64,000 nucleotides of DNA, from contig JANQJB010000097.1 of assembly GCA_028281865.1 (NCBI GenBank), forward strand, positions 1 to 64,000, read 5' to 3'. Position numbers and translations under genes: made by a program. The notes beneath the pieces are model-generated. The model searched no databases and was not told where the DNA came from. It saw nothing but the letters and a program-made list of their open reading frames with translations. The number at the start of each line of letters is the position of its first letter. The first letter of the stretch is position 1. Shown in pieces: positions 49,227-59,186 of this stretch. This DNA is from Marinagarivorans sp. (lineage in GTDB: Bacteria > Pseudomonadota > Gammaproteobacteria > Pseudomonadales > Cellvibrionaceae).

Positions 49227-50297
49227 ATGAGTGATTGCGTTTTATATCTTTGTTCGTCTGTTCGCCACGCGTACTTGGCAATGGGATTGGCAAATGAGCA
49301 GGTGGACATTACCCACCATTTGGTTTTTATTAATCAACGCAATGTTAAGCATAACTCTACAATCGAAATATTTCGACGCGATAAGCATCCGTTTGCCAGT
49401 GTCGATGTTTATGAAGAAAAAAAAGGCTTTTTTGCAAAGTACCGCAATAAATTGACGGTGTTTAAACAGCTGGAGTCTATGCTTCGTAAACTCAGACCGC
49501 ATAAGATTTTTGTCGGCAACGACCGCCGGGTCGAGTTTCAATATGCAATGCACTTCTGCCAAGCCAATGCAATTAGCACGACAGGTGCATATTTAGACGA
49601 TGGTTCGGGTTCATATGTTAACGGTCGTTATATTCGCAAATTAAGGACATTTACCGATTTAACTTTTGATCGCTGGCTCAAACGCATATTTTACGGCGCT
49701 TGGTACGATAAACATTTGTTGATGGGCGGCACGCGTTGGGTTAGTGAGTGTTATTTAAATTTTCCGGAACTGGCTCCGCGTGAAATTGCAGAAAACAAAA
49801 CGATTGTTCCACTCGAAGCAGATACTTTTGTTAATCAAAGGTTTTTACTGCTAGCTGAACGTTTTATTCAGTCTCAGCCAAATATATTAGCGGGCGAATC
49901 TTCGCAGCTGTTTGAGCAGTCTTACGATGTTTTTCTTACACTTCCACTGTCAAACTTTGTCCACAAATATTTTCCAAGTGTGCAGTTTTATAATGAGTTA
50001 GTGAATAAATATTTAGCTAAGTACAATCGCGTTGCAGTCAAATATCACCCGCGCGAAACTGAATTTTATTTCGAGTCTCAAGCCTCTGTCACCCAATTTC
50101 CGGCCTCACTTCCGGCGGAGCTCATTTTTCCCTTCGTTGATATCAAGCGCGTTGTCGGTGATTTATCCTCAGCAGTAGTGTCAGCCGTTTGGTTAATCCC
50201 GGGTTGTACGGCGGTTTGCCTTTGCCCGAAAATTTTGAAGGATAGTCCGATTATTAGTTTTGTAGAGAGAACTGCGGTTGAAGTTGAATACTGTTAA
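49227..50297 (+). CDS. Probable sialyltransferase (polysialyltransferase-like)
   Basis: A 356-residue protein with the three short motifs shared by bacterial sialyltransferases: DDG at 124-126 (AYLDDGSGSY), HP at 274-275 (VKYHPRE) and SS at 314-315 (VVGDLSSAV). Together with neuABC on the other side of the promoter, this makes CMP-sialic acid transfer the natural reading. No signal peptide or membrane segment; it would act at the inner face of the membrane. Start chosen at the ATG 49227, since the TTG at 49206 has no ribosome binding site. The acceptor is unknown. Confidence 0.65.
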   Translation: MSDCVLYLCSSVRHAYLAMGLANEQVDITHHLVFINQRNVKHNSTIEIFRRDKHPFASVDVYEEKKGFFAKYRNKLTVFKQLESMLRKLRPHKIFVGNDRRVEFQYAMHFCQANAISTTGAYLDDGSGSYVNGRYIRKLRTFTDLTFDRWLKRIFYGAWYDKHLLMGGTRWVSECYLNFPELAPREIAENKTIVPLEADTFVNQRFLLLAERFIQSQPNILAGESSQLFEQSYDVFLTLPLSNFVHKYFPSVQFYNELVNKYLAKYNRVAVKYHPRETEFYFESQASVTQFPASLPAELIFPFVDIKRVVGDLSSAVVSAVWLIPGCTAVCLCPKILKDSPIISFVERTAVEVEYC

Positions 50298-50435
50298 AGT
50301 GTGCAATTGCATGTGCAAAACATGATGTAAATACGGCTTGGCTTTTGAATTCGAGCTATGCTGGTGAGATGAGTGTTCGCCTAAGGTTTTTAAATCATTG
50401 TTTTTCCGCGATGGAAAATATTATAGAAATGAAAC

Positions 50436-51911
50436 ATGAGTGATGAAATTCTAGTAAACGTTGCACCGACTGAAACACGTGCGGCTCTTGTCGAAAACGG
50501 TGTTGTGCAGGAGATCTATGTCGAGCGAACACAGGCTAAGGGTTATGTCGGGAATATTTATAAAGGCAAGGTCGTGCGGGTATTGCCGGGGATGCAAGCG
50601 GCGTTCGTCGATATTGGCCAAGAGCGTGCGGGTTTTATTCACGCAGGAGATATTGCGCCGCTCGACGAAGAAGGTATGGAAGATAGGCGCGCCGAAACGA
50701 GCGACATTCGAGAATTGCTACGCGAAGGTCAATCAATTTTAGTTCAGGTTACCAAGGACCCGATCGGTACGAAAGGTGCGCGTCTAACCACACATCTCTC
50801 GGTTTCCGCGCGTTATTTAGTGTATATGCCCAAAACCGAGCATATCGGAATATCCAATCGCATCGAAGATGAAGCAGAGCGCGAGAGGCTGCGCAAGTGC
50901 GTGGAGAATTTGTCCGGTGAGCATCAGGAGTACGGTGGCGGCCTCATCATTCGTACGGTAGCGGAAGGCGCTCAAGAAGAAGATTTGCGAGCCGACATCC
51001 CTTACGTGTATAAATTATGGCGCGATTTGGAAGAGCAGATTAAACAAGCGAAAACACCTTCTATAATTTACGAAGACTTACCTTTGTATATGCGCACTGT
51101 GCGCGATTTGATTCAACCCCAAATAGAGAAAGTGCGCATCGACTCGCGCGAAGCGTTTACCAAAATGCAGAATTTTGCCAAGCACTACGCACCTGAAATT
51201 GGTGGTCGGATAGAGCACTATCCGGGCGAACGGCCGCTGTTTGAGTTGTATGGTGTGGAAGATGAACTGACTAAAGCTTTACACAATAAAGTTCTATTGA
51301 AATCGGGTGGCTATTTAATTATCGAACAAACGGAAGCGATGATCACAATCGATATTAACACTGGCGCATTTGTCGGTCATCGCAATTTGGAAGAAACCAT
51401 TTTTAAAACTAATTTGGAAGCGGCCGCAGCGATTGCTCGACAACTGCGCTTACGCAATTTGGGTGGCATAATTATTATCGATTTTATCGATATGGGTGAC
51501 CAGGAACACCAGCGTCAGGTCTTGCGGGCTTTGGAAAAAGCGCTCGAACGCGACAAAGCGAAAACGAATGTGATGGGTGTCTCGCAATTGGGATTAGTTG
51601 AGATGACGCGTAAACGAACGCGTGAATCTCTTGGTCAAACGTTGTGTGAACCTTGCCCTGTCTGTTCGGGACGAGGGCAATTGAAAACTGCTGAAACTGT
51701 GTGTTACGAAATCTTTCGCGAGATTTTACGCGAAGCACGCATTTACGATAGTCATGAATTCAAGGTGCTGGCCTCGCAGATGGTCATTGATCGTTTACTT
51801 GACGAGGAATCCGCAAACGTCGCTGATTTGGAAGACTTTATTGGCCGCACTATACAATTTCAGGTAGAGACGCTATACAACCAGGAACAATACGACATCA
51901 TATTGGCTTGA
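50436..51911 (+). CDS. rng: Ribonuclease G
   Basis: Endonuclease of the RNase E/G family that matures 16S rRNA 5' ends and decays some mRNAs. N-terminal S1-like domain (GNIYKGKVVRVLPGMQAAFVDIG), catalytic DNase-I-like part with ITIDINTGAFVG and IIIDFIDMG aspartates, and the zinc-link CEPCPVCSGRG. 491 residues. Confidence 0.97.
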   Translation: MSDEILVNVAPTETRAALVENGVVQEIYVERTQAKGYVGNIYKGKVVRVLPGMQAAFVDIGQERAGFIHAGDIAPLDEEGMEDRRAETSDIRELLREGQSILVQVTKDPIGTKGARLTTHLSVSARYLVYMPKTEHIGISNRIEDEAERERLRKCVENLSGEHQEYGGGLIIRTVAEGAQEEDLRADIPYVYKLWRDLEEQIKQAKTPSIIYEDLPLYMRTVRDLIQPQIEKVRIDSREAFTKMQNFAKHYAPEIGGRIEHYPGERPLFELYGVEDELTKALHNKVLLKSGGYLIIEQTEAMITIDINTGAFVGHRNLEETIFKTNLEAAAAIARQLRLRNLGGIIIIDFIDMGDQEHQRQVLRALEKALERDKAKTNVMGVSQLGLVEMTRKRTRESLGQTLCEPCPVCSGRGQLKTAETVCYEIFREILREARIYDSHEFKVLASQMVIDRLLDEESANVADLEDFIGRTIQFQVETLYNQEQYDIILA

Positions 51912-52038
51912 CAGAACAAGAGTGTCGTTGAGTCGTACTGGGTTGCGTAGGTTTATCGGCTGACTTTTCGATTATATTGGCTTTTTGAAGGCTTATCGAA
52001 AGTAGCGTAATGCCTGAACAAAAATTTTGAGTTAAAAC

Positions 52039-55000
52039 TTGTTTAAAAAGACAGTTAACAAATGTGTCCGCCTATTTTGGGCGACGATTATCATATCGAT
52101 TGTTGCGCTCGCAGTGTGCGTACAAATTGGTCGTGCTACTTTTCCCTTCTTACACGAAAAACGCGAATATATTTCTGAAAAACTCTCCGATGCCTTGGGC
52201 GCCGAAGTTTATATTGGTTCAATCGAAGGAGAGTGGTCGGGGCTGCGCCCCAAACTAGCTTTACTCGAAGTTTCTATCAACTCTGATACAGAAGTTCCAG
52301 TTGTCAATATTGATGCAGTAGCGGCCGAAATTAATATACTGTCGGGTTTAGGCGATTGGCGCCGTGGCATAAATAAGCTTGTTTTTCATGGATTAAAAAC
52401 TATGGTGGTACAAAATCCAGATGGAAAATGGCGTGTTAATGGTTTAAAACCTTCAACGGCTAGCAACGATAATATTACTGTTGACGATCCACTCGATATC
52501 TTTTTATTTGGCAGACGCATTGAATTAGTTGATAGCACTTTTGTCGTGCGTTATCGCTCAGGCGTATTAACTGAAATAAGTCTTCCAGAAATAAATTTGG
52601 AAAATGATCGGGATTTTCACCGCCTTGTCGCCCGTATTGGTGTAGACGAGGATATGCGTGCGCTTTCACTGGTTGTCGAGGGGAATGGCGATCCGCGCGA
52701 TGAAAAGCAGTTTAGTGCGAATGCTTATTTGGAGCTCAACCAGTTTCCACTCAATAAGGTCATCGCAGCCTTGGGTTTAGAAAAAGCAAACTGGGTAAAT
52801 AATCATGATGTGCCACCAGATGGCGGAAGTAATGCAAACCAAGAATCTCAAAATCAAAGTGAATTAACTGGCAAACTGTGGCTTAACGGTTCGATATTTC
52901 GCGGCTTTACGACGAAGGGTAAAATTGGTTTATCAGCGTTGCCAGTGAAACTTAAAAGTGGTATCGAACTGCCCGATAGTATAGAGACGACCTTAATAGG
53001 TGGTTGGACACCTGAAGACGGTTGGGCTTTACAGTTAAAAGATTTTCAGGGCCATTGGGCAGACGAGTTTAGTTCGCCACAATTTACCTTCGAAATCGAA
53101 GGTACCTTACACAAGTTGCCCAAGCTACAGGTTTCGCATATAGATATTCCCGCTTGGCGTGCGCTAACAGAGAGAATCAATTTACTTGATGGCCGCCCAG
53201 CAGAAATTTTGAACGAATTAGACCCTAAAGGATTAATGCATTCAGTTGCCATTGAATTTAAAACTCCACAAGAAGGTTATTTTCAGGCAAAGGCGCAGAT
53301 TGAAAATGCAAGTGCAAAACCTTGGCGGGGCTCTCCTGATATCGAAAATGTTAATGGGTATATTGAATTTTCTGCGCAAAAAGGGCGTCTGATTATTGAT
53401 AGTCAAGATGGATTTTCAATGCACTACCCTAAGGTTTATCATCAGCCGCTATCGTATTCTGCTGCCTTTGGCGAAATAAGCTGGCACGTGCGAAAAAAAG
53501 AGCGCTTTGTTTATGTCACGAGTGGCCGGCTTACGTTGGAAGAGGAGGATAATCAAGGTTTTGGTTATCTTTATTTATCATTACCGTTTAAACACAATAC
53601 GGTCATTGAACCGGAAATGACTTTAATGGTGGGTATGCAAAAAGCAGATGTAAAGGCCCACGAAAAATATGTTCCTTTCAAAATACCCCAATCACTATAC
53701 ACATGGATTGGCGACAGCGTTCAAGCGGGTGAGGCAAGCAACGGGGCCTTTATCTACCGCGGTTCTATTCTTAAAAAGCCATTGCGTCGCAGGGCGATAC
53801 AATTGGCATTAAATCTTGACAATGGTCGCTTGAAATATAGCCCACAGTGGCCGGCACTTGAAAACTTAAGCGGAAGTCTCGTGCTTGACGATCGTGACTT
53901 GAATGTTGTTTCTGCTAGTGGCGAGCTGATGGGAAATCAAATATCCGATGTGCGCTTGAATTTAGCGCGTGGTAAAAAGTCTGGAAAACAAGTCCTGGAA
54001 ATACAGGGAAAGTTCACTGGTACGAGCGAAAATGCCTTAGCCCTGCTACAAAATAGCCCGGTTAATAAACAAATGAATGGCGCTCTGGATAAGTTTGTAT
54101 TGACCGGAACAATCGACGCTGATGTCAGTTTGGTGATTCCTACTACTAAAGATTTTTCCGATTTAAGCCAAGATATTGTTGCACGCGTTCAAAATAATAA
54201 ATTAACTATTCCAGAAATTGGTTTGGAATTTAGTTCTTTGACTAGTGTGATCAATTATTCGGATGAGCAAGGGCTTAGCGCTAATAAAATAACGGCAACT
54301 TTGTGGGATGAACCTTTAAACGCGGAGATCAAAAGAGTACCGAATTCTGACGAGAAGAAATTAGGTATATATTTTACTAGTAAGGTTGATATGGCAAAGG
54401 TACAGGCTTGGTCAAAGTTGACTGCGTTAAGCTTTGCTGAGGGAAAGACTTCTGTTAGCGGGGCCGTTTTATTACCTATTGACAAAAACACTAAAGAAAT
54501 ACGCCTTAAGTTAAAGTCGAATTTGTCGGGCGTCGCGATCGAATTACCAGGAGAACTTTATAAATCGGCTAAACGCCCGCTTGCAACTGAAATGAGTTTG
54601 AATATCGGAACCGCACCTGAAAACAGATTTCAAATGTTTGAGTTGGACTTTAAAAATATTGCTAATTTGCAGCTGCATCTTCATGGATCTAATTTTGTTG
54701 GCGCGTCGTTAGGTTTGAAAAAAAAGGCCGAAGAGGTTTCTTCAGGGAAATTCAAGGTTGACGGCGAACTCGATGAGATCAGCGTTCGCGAATGGATGCA
54801 AGTTATAAACTTATACCAGTCTCGTATAGGGCAAACAAAATCCGCGTCTCCACCACTGCTTGATCTTGAGCTTGCCGCAAAAAATATTGTTTTTGGCGAT
54901 GATTTAATTGTCGATAAAGTTAATTTCGGTATTGAGGAAGAAGAAAATGGATTTTCTTTTTCGTTTAATAGTGCGATGGCCAAGGGGCAGTATTGGTTGC

Positions 55001-56115
55001 CCAAATATGAATCCTTGCATCGCTTGCGGCTAGATTATTTACGTTTTCCTCCGGAAAGAAGTGAAACGCAATTGTCCGAATTAGAATTAAAAGAGCAATT
55101 GTTAAGGAAACAGCAACAGGAATGGAATGTAAAAGGTTTTCCTAGTACGCAGGTCATGATCGACGAGCTTAGGGTCGGTGATTCAGATTTTGGGCAGTGG
55201 GAATTTGAGTTTAGTGCCGTTGGCGATGGTGGTCTCTTTAGTCGCCTGTCTGGTAGTCTGCGTGGTCTTAGATTTGCGGGGTTTTCCGACGAGAAACCAG
55301 CGCAATTGCAGTGGTATAAAAACGCCGATGGGAGGACGTTTACGCAATTTAGTGGAAAGATCAGCGCAACGGATATTGGATCGGTTTTAGAAGAGTGGGA
55401 TCAAAGTAGAATGCTGACAAGCGAGGAGGCGACTTTCGATGCCAACGTTTTGTGGCCGGGCCCTCCGAATGCGATTAGCTTGGTTGACCTTGAAGGCAGA
55501 ATCGATGCGAACTTGAAGCGCGGTGTATTTATACAAGGTGTAGAAGCTGGCAACAACCCATTGATGAAGCTCATTGGTTTACTTAATTTTGATAGTTTAG
55601 CTCGGCGACTGCGTCTTGATTTTTCCGATTTAAGTACCCAAGGCATGGGTTACGATACTGTTACTGGAAAGTTGCAGTTTAATGATAAGGCCTTGCTATT
55701 GGAGGAACCTCTGCAAGTCGTATCCCCCTCTTCAAACTTGAAACTTGCCGGAACCATCCAGCTGGAGCAGCAAACATTGGACACAAATTTGGTGGCTACG
55801 CTTCCGGTTGCCGGCAATTTAACAGTGGCTGCAGCGTTGACAGGCGGTTTGCCAGCAGCGGTAGGTGTGTTTGTCGTCGGTAAATTATTTAAAAAACAAG
55901 TCGATAAAGCATCAAGTATTCGCTACAAGGTGACAGGTGATTGGTCTTCGCCTAAAGTAGAAGTAGACGGTATTTTTAATGACAAGGCGGAAAACGTTTT
56001 GACTGAGTCAATTGACATCGAAAAGGAATTACCTGTGGATTTTTTACGCGACAGCTTTTACAAATCACCGATTGGGTCGCAATCGTTAGACGAATTGCCT
56101 CCTTTGACGGAATAG
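52039..56115 (+). CDS. yhdP: YhdP-family AsmA-like envelope protein
   Basis: Very large (1358 residues) inner-membrane-anchored bridge protein of the AsmA/TamB group, known to move phospholipids to the outer membrane in E. coli. One N-terminal membrane segment (FWATIIISIVALAVCVQIG), then a long beta-rich periplasmic body with DUF3971 and AsmA-type repeats, ending LPVAGNLTVAAALTGGLPAAVGVFVVGKLFKKQ. TTG start at 52039; no ATG fits. Follows rng as in Pseudomonas. Confidence 0.92.
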   Translation: MFKKTVNKCVRLFWATIIISIVALAVCVQIGRATFPFLHEKREYISEKLSDALGAEVYIGSIEGEWSGLRPKLALLEVSINSDTEVPVVNIDAVAAEINILSGLGDWRRGINKLVFHGLKTMVVQNPDGKWRVNGLKPSTASNDNITVDDPLDIFLFGRRIELVDSTFVVRYRSGVLTEISLPEINLENDRDFHRLVARIGVDEDMRALSLVVEGNGDPRDEKQFSANAYLELNQFPLNKVIAALGLEKANWVNNHDVPPDGGSNANQESQNQSELTGKLWLNGSIFRGFTTKGKIGLSALPVKLKSGIELPDSIETTLIGGWTPEDGWALQLKDFQGHWADEFSSPQFTFEIEGTLHKLPKLQVSHIDIPAWRALTERINLLDGRPAEILNELDPKGLMHSVAIEFKTPQEGYFQAKAQIENASAKPWRGSPDIENVNGYIEFSAQKGRLIIDSQDGFSMHYPKVYHQPLSYSAAFGEISWHVRKKERFVYVTSGRLTLEEEDNQGFGYLYLSLPFKHNTVIEPEMTLMVGMQKADVKAHEKYVPFKIPQSLYTWIGDSVQAGEASNGAFIYRGSILKKPLRRRAIQLALNLDNGRLKYSPQWPALENLSGSLVLDDRDLNVVSASGELMGNQISDVRLNLARGKKSGKQVLEIQGKFTGTSENALALLQNSPVNKQMNGALDKFVLTGTIDADVSLVIPTTKDFSDLSQDIVARVQNNKLTIPEIGLEFSSLTSVINYSDEQGLSANKITATLWDEPLNAEIKRVPNSDEKKLGIYFTSKVDMAKVQAWSKLTALSFAEGKTSVSGAVLLPIDKNTKEIRLKLKSNLSGVAIELPGELYKSAKRPLATEMSLNIGTAPENRFQMFELDFKNIANLQLHLHGSNFVGASLGLKKKAEEVSSGKFKVDGELDEISVREWMQVINLYQSRIGQTKSASPPLLDLELAAKNIVFGDDLIVDKVNFGIEEEENGFSFSFNSAMAKGQYWLPKYESLHRLRLDYLRFPPERSETQLSELELKEQLLRKQQQEWNVKGFPSTQVMIDELRVGDSDFGQWEFEFSAVGDGGLFSRLSGSLRGLRFAGFSDEKPAQLQWYKNADGRTFTQFSGKISATDIGSVLEEWDQSRMLTSEEATFDANVLWPGPPNAISLVDLEGRIDANLKRGVFIQGVEAGNNPLMKLIGLLNFDSLARRLRLDFSDLSTQGMGYDTVTGKLQFNDKALLLEEPLQVVSPSSNLKLAGTIQLEQQTLDTNLVATLPVAGNLTVAAALTGGLPAAVGVFVVGKLFKKQVDKASSIRYKVTGDWSSPKVEVDGIFNDKAENVLTESIDIEKELPVDFLRDSFYKSPIGSQSLDELPPLTE

Positions 56116-56230
56116 CAGACATGAGTTTCCCGTTTCCTATGTTTGCAGTTTTTTACATCTCGTTCAAAAAAGCAATAATTGTTAATTTTATGCCAGGCTT
56201 TGGTCAGTCCTATAGAGGAGTGAATAAGTT

Positions 56231-57055
56231 TTGCGTATAGCGGTTATTCAAATGGTCAGCCAAAGCGATGTGCTTGCTAATATAGAAGCCGCTGAACAAT
56301 TGATTGAATTGGCAGTTAAAAAAGATGCTGATTGTGTTGTATTACCTGAAAATTTTGCCGTGTTTGGCAGGGGTAATATGCGCAGCGAAGCGGAGCTAGA
56401 GCACAAAGGCTGGGGTCCGATACTGCCGTTTTTAAGTCGAGTTTCAAAAGAATTACGGATTTGGTTAATTGGTGGAACGATTCCTTTTGTCCAGAGCTTG
56501 GCTGGCAAAGCAGCTGAATTAGAAAAAGTATATACCAGTGTTCCAGTTTTTAATCCCGATGGTGAATTAGTAAGCCGTTACGATAAAATTCACTTATTTG
56601 ATGCTGGCGTCGACGACGAAATCGGCTCCTATAATGAAAGCCGAAACATACAACCAGGAGATACGCCCATTGTCTTCGAGACACCGTGGGGTCCAGTTGG
56701 CATAGCGGTTTGTTACGACTTGCGTTTTCCCGAATATTTCCGTTTGTTAGTTGAAAGAGGCGCTAAATTAATTATTGTGCCTTCAGCTTTTACCCATATG
56801 ACCGGTCGTGATCACTGGATTCCATTAATTCAAGCCCGCGCAATAGAAAATCAAGTTTTTATAGTTGCGGCTAATCAGGGCGGTTGGCACGATGAGTTGC
56901 GCAGGACGTGGGGCCATTCGTGTATTGTTGGCCCCTGGGGCAATTGTATTGCTGGCGTTGAGGAAGGGGAGGCAGTAGTTGTCGCGACGATTAACTTTGA
57001 TGAACAGGATGAGCTGCGACAAAAAATGCCAGTACTTCGCCACCGAAAATTTTAA
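56231..57055 (+). CDS. Carbon-nitrogen hydrolase (nitrilase superfamily, Nit1-like)
   Basis: 274-residue amidase with the catalytic triad visible: E40 (VVLPENFAVFG), K119 (RYDKIHLFD) and C161 (AVCYDLRFPEYFR). Close in form to deaminated-glutathione amidase, so repair of deaminated glutathione is possible, as inference. TTG start at 56231 with GAGGAG upstream. Follows yhdP as in Pseudomonas PA4475. Confidence 0.9.
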   Translation: MRIAVIQMVSQSDVLANIEAAEQLIELAVKKDADCVVLPENFAVFGRGNMRSEAELEHKGWGPILPFLSRVSKELRIWLIGGTIPFVQSLAGKAAELEKVYTSVPVFNPDGELVSRYDKIHLFDAGVDDEIGSYNESRNIQPGDTPIVFETPWGPVGIAVCYDLRFPEYFRLLVERGAKLIIVPSAFTHMTGRDHWIPLIQARAIENQVFIVAANQGGWHDELRRTWGHSCIVGPWGNCIAGVEEGEAVVVATINFDEQDELRQKMPVLRHRKF

Positions 57056-58503
57056 AATGCAAAGCCTCCTTGTAGAGCGTAACTGCTTTCCTTGTCTCCG
57101 CTAGAATATGCTGCATCAATGGAAAATCGGCGCCAGCTAAAACCTAAGCCAAGATTAAATTTATTTTTAAAATTTCCTTTTGTGTCGACTCGATAACCCG
57201 CCCGAACTGCGACAATATTATAAAAAGGCACTTCAACACCGAGAGAAAAGTCCTGTCTTGCGAGATTTTCTGAGAAAGATTCTATTTTTTCTAAATCAAT
57301 ATCAGCGCCCACAATAAAATAATCGTGCATATAGCTAAAACCGAGACGAGAGCGCGGTGTTAATTCAATCGTATTTTCAAGTTCGGTTTTAAAACTTTTT
57401 TGCAGGACGTCTTTTACTGCAAGGCCGAGTCGATAGCGTTCGGCGTATTGAATGCTAACGCCCAAGTCTAGATTAAAAAATAGCTCCGTTTCTAATGTTG
57501 TGTCTACGTTGAAGTCGTCGTCGGAAACGCGGCGATCTTCGTCGAAGGTTTTTAACATCATTACCTTAGGTGTAAAACCACCCGCGATTAAAAAGTTTCG
57601 CCATTGCCAAAGCTTTGCAGAAGATACCCCCACCTCAGTAATAAGCGCGCCTCGAAACTGTGCGCTTGACGTGAATTCGTCAGACGGCTCATTTAAATCG
57701 CAGTTCTCGTTAATCAGTGGTGAATTGGTCAATGGGTCGAGTAAACGGTTGCCATCGCCGTCGACGGGAAAGCGCTGGTCGAGCGCGTCTGGGCAACCAA
57801 GCTGCACTAGCTCTGGATAAAAAACACCGCTCTGTCCGTCTGAAGCAAAGTATTCGAGCACCTCGTTATACTGGTCAAACAATTCGCGGTCGGATTCTGG
57901 AATATCGGTCGTTCCTCCGCCAATGATGCGCGAGCCGATAAAAAAACTGCCGCCACCGAGTTCGCCGACTTCGCTGACGCCGAAGCCAACGTAGGAATCA
58001 ATGTTTAAGTCTTGGTCTTGTATTTTTTCAGCGAGATCTTCTAACTCAGAAGAAAAAACGAGGGCATCTGCCGCTCTTTGAGTCGTTGGGAGCGCGTTGT
58101 AGGCTGCAACAGCATTGTCAAACTTCGTATCGACGTCTTTGTCGACAAGTTCATAGGCGGATTTTGTCGCTTCAGAGTATTCAAGTATAGCGACCGGTGT
58201 AACGCGTCCGTCGCGTGTATGATCCTCGTCTTCGTAGTGGAAAGCGAGAATAGACGGGTTGTAAAAATAAGCGTTGTTGGTATTTGCCATGGCGACGGAT
58301 GTGCCGCCGAGGCCTTGTGTCCTCGCGTCATAGATACCGTATCCGACAGCAAAGCTTGAGGAACTTGAAAGCAGCAATAGAATCGAAAAACTTGTGACGA
58401 TCCAACGGCTGTGGCGCTGCGCTATCATTTGGGAGTATCTGTCTCCGTTAACCAGCACATACTGTAACGTATCGACACACTGGTTGTGAATAAACGAGTT
58501 CAT
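57052..58503 (-). CDS. TraF-type (PF13729-like) outer-membrane beta-barrel protein
   Basis: Signal-like segment, then VGYGIYDARTQGLGGTSVAMANTNNAYFYNPSILAFHYED, the hallmark of the conjugal TraF_2/OmpP1-like family, and a beta-barrel ending SSYALQGGFAF. Function unknown; FadL-like hydrophobic-compound porins are a possible relation. The start may be ATG at codon 27 (MIAQRHSRWIVTSF), which places the signal at the N-terminus. Its stop overlaps the nitrilase stop by four bases (convergent). Confidence 0.75.
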   Translation of the reverse strand: MNSFIHNQCVDTLQYVLVNGDRYSQMIAQRHSRWIVTSFSILLLLSSSSSFAVGYGIYDARTQGLGGTSVAMANTNNAYFYNPSILAFHYEDEDHTRDGRVTPVAILEYSEATKSAYELVDKDVDTKFDNAVAAYNALPTTQRAADALVFSSELEDLAEKIQDQDLNIDSYVGFGVSEVGELGGGSFFIGSRIIGGGTTDIPESDRELFDQYNEVLEYFASDGQSGVFYPELVQLGCPDALDQRFPVDGDGNRLLDPLTNSPLINENCDLNEPSDEFTSSAQFRGALITEVGVSSAKLWQWRNFLIAGGFTPKVMMLKTFDEDRRVSDDDFNVDTTLETELFFNLDLGVSIQYAERYRLGLAVKDVLQKSFKTELENTIELTPRSRLGFSYMHDYFIVGADIDLEKIESFSENLARQDFSLGVEVPFYNIVAVRAGYRVDTKGNFKNKFNLGLGFSWRRFSIDAAYSSGDKESSYALQGGFAF

Positions 58504-58542
58504 CTGATTCTAAGTCAAGAAAGCGAGTGGGGCTAATGCACA

Positions 58543-59094
58543 ATGAATAAATTGTTTACGCGGTCATGTTTGCTCGGAATAGCTGTGACGCTGGTAGCTG
58601 CGTGCAGTGACGCTGACGCCGGCAAGAAGACTGCTCTGAGTCCCGAGGCTCGCAACGATATGACTGTTGGCGAAGCCCGCGTTCTGATTGCCAAAGGAGA
58701 GCAGTTAGATAGCATACCGAAAGCAGTCTGGAAGCAAATTTTGACCCCCAAGCAGTATGATATTTTGTGGCAAAAAGGCACTGAGCCGCGCCACACTGAG
58801 GCGAAACCTCAGCAAAAGCGCAAAGGCGTCTATGTGACGGCGGGATGCAAAATTCCGGTTTTCAGCACAGAACACAAATATGAATCTGGCTCCGGTTGGC
58901 CGAGTTTTTGGGAGACTGTTGACGAAAAAAATATTCAGCTAAAAACGGACCGCAGCTGGGGTATGAAGCGAACAGAGGTCCTATCTGCGTGTGGTGAGCA
59001 TCTCGGCCACGTCTTTCATGATGGGCCTGAACCGACAGGTCTGCGCTACTGCATAAATTCAATTGCATTGGAATTCGTTCCAGATGAACAGTAA
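58543..59094 (+). CDS. msrB: Lipoprotein methionine-R-sulfoxide reductase MsrB
   Basis: Periplasmic repair of oxidised methionine. Lipobox LVAAC (C21), then the MsrB domain with YESGSGWPSFWETV, HLGHVFHDGPEPTGLRYCINSIAL and catalytic C170. In usual MsrB the zinc is held by two CxxC pairs; here only the second cysteine of each survives (TAGC at C102, LSAC at C150), so the zinc site is probably lost. Divergent from the TraF-type gene. Confidence 0.9.
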   Translation: MNKLFTRSCLLGIAVTLVAACSDADAGKKTALSPEARNDMTVGEARVLIAKGEQLDSIPKAVWKQILTPKQYDILWQKGTEPRHTEAKPQQKRKGVYVTAGCKIPVFSTEHKYESGSGWPSFWETVDEKNIQLKTDRSWGMKRTEVLSACGEHLGHVFHDGPEPTGLRYCINSIALEFVPDEQ

Positions 59095-59186
59095 TTTGGA
59101 TAGGCAGAAGTGTACGCGCAATTAAAATTGCTTGAGTGCTCTGCAAAGTGCGATCTTATGTGGCACACATCAAAAATGGCGCAAAC

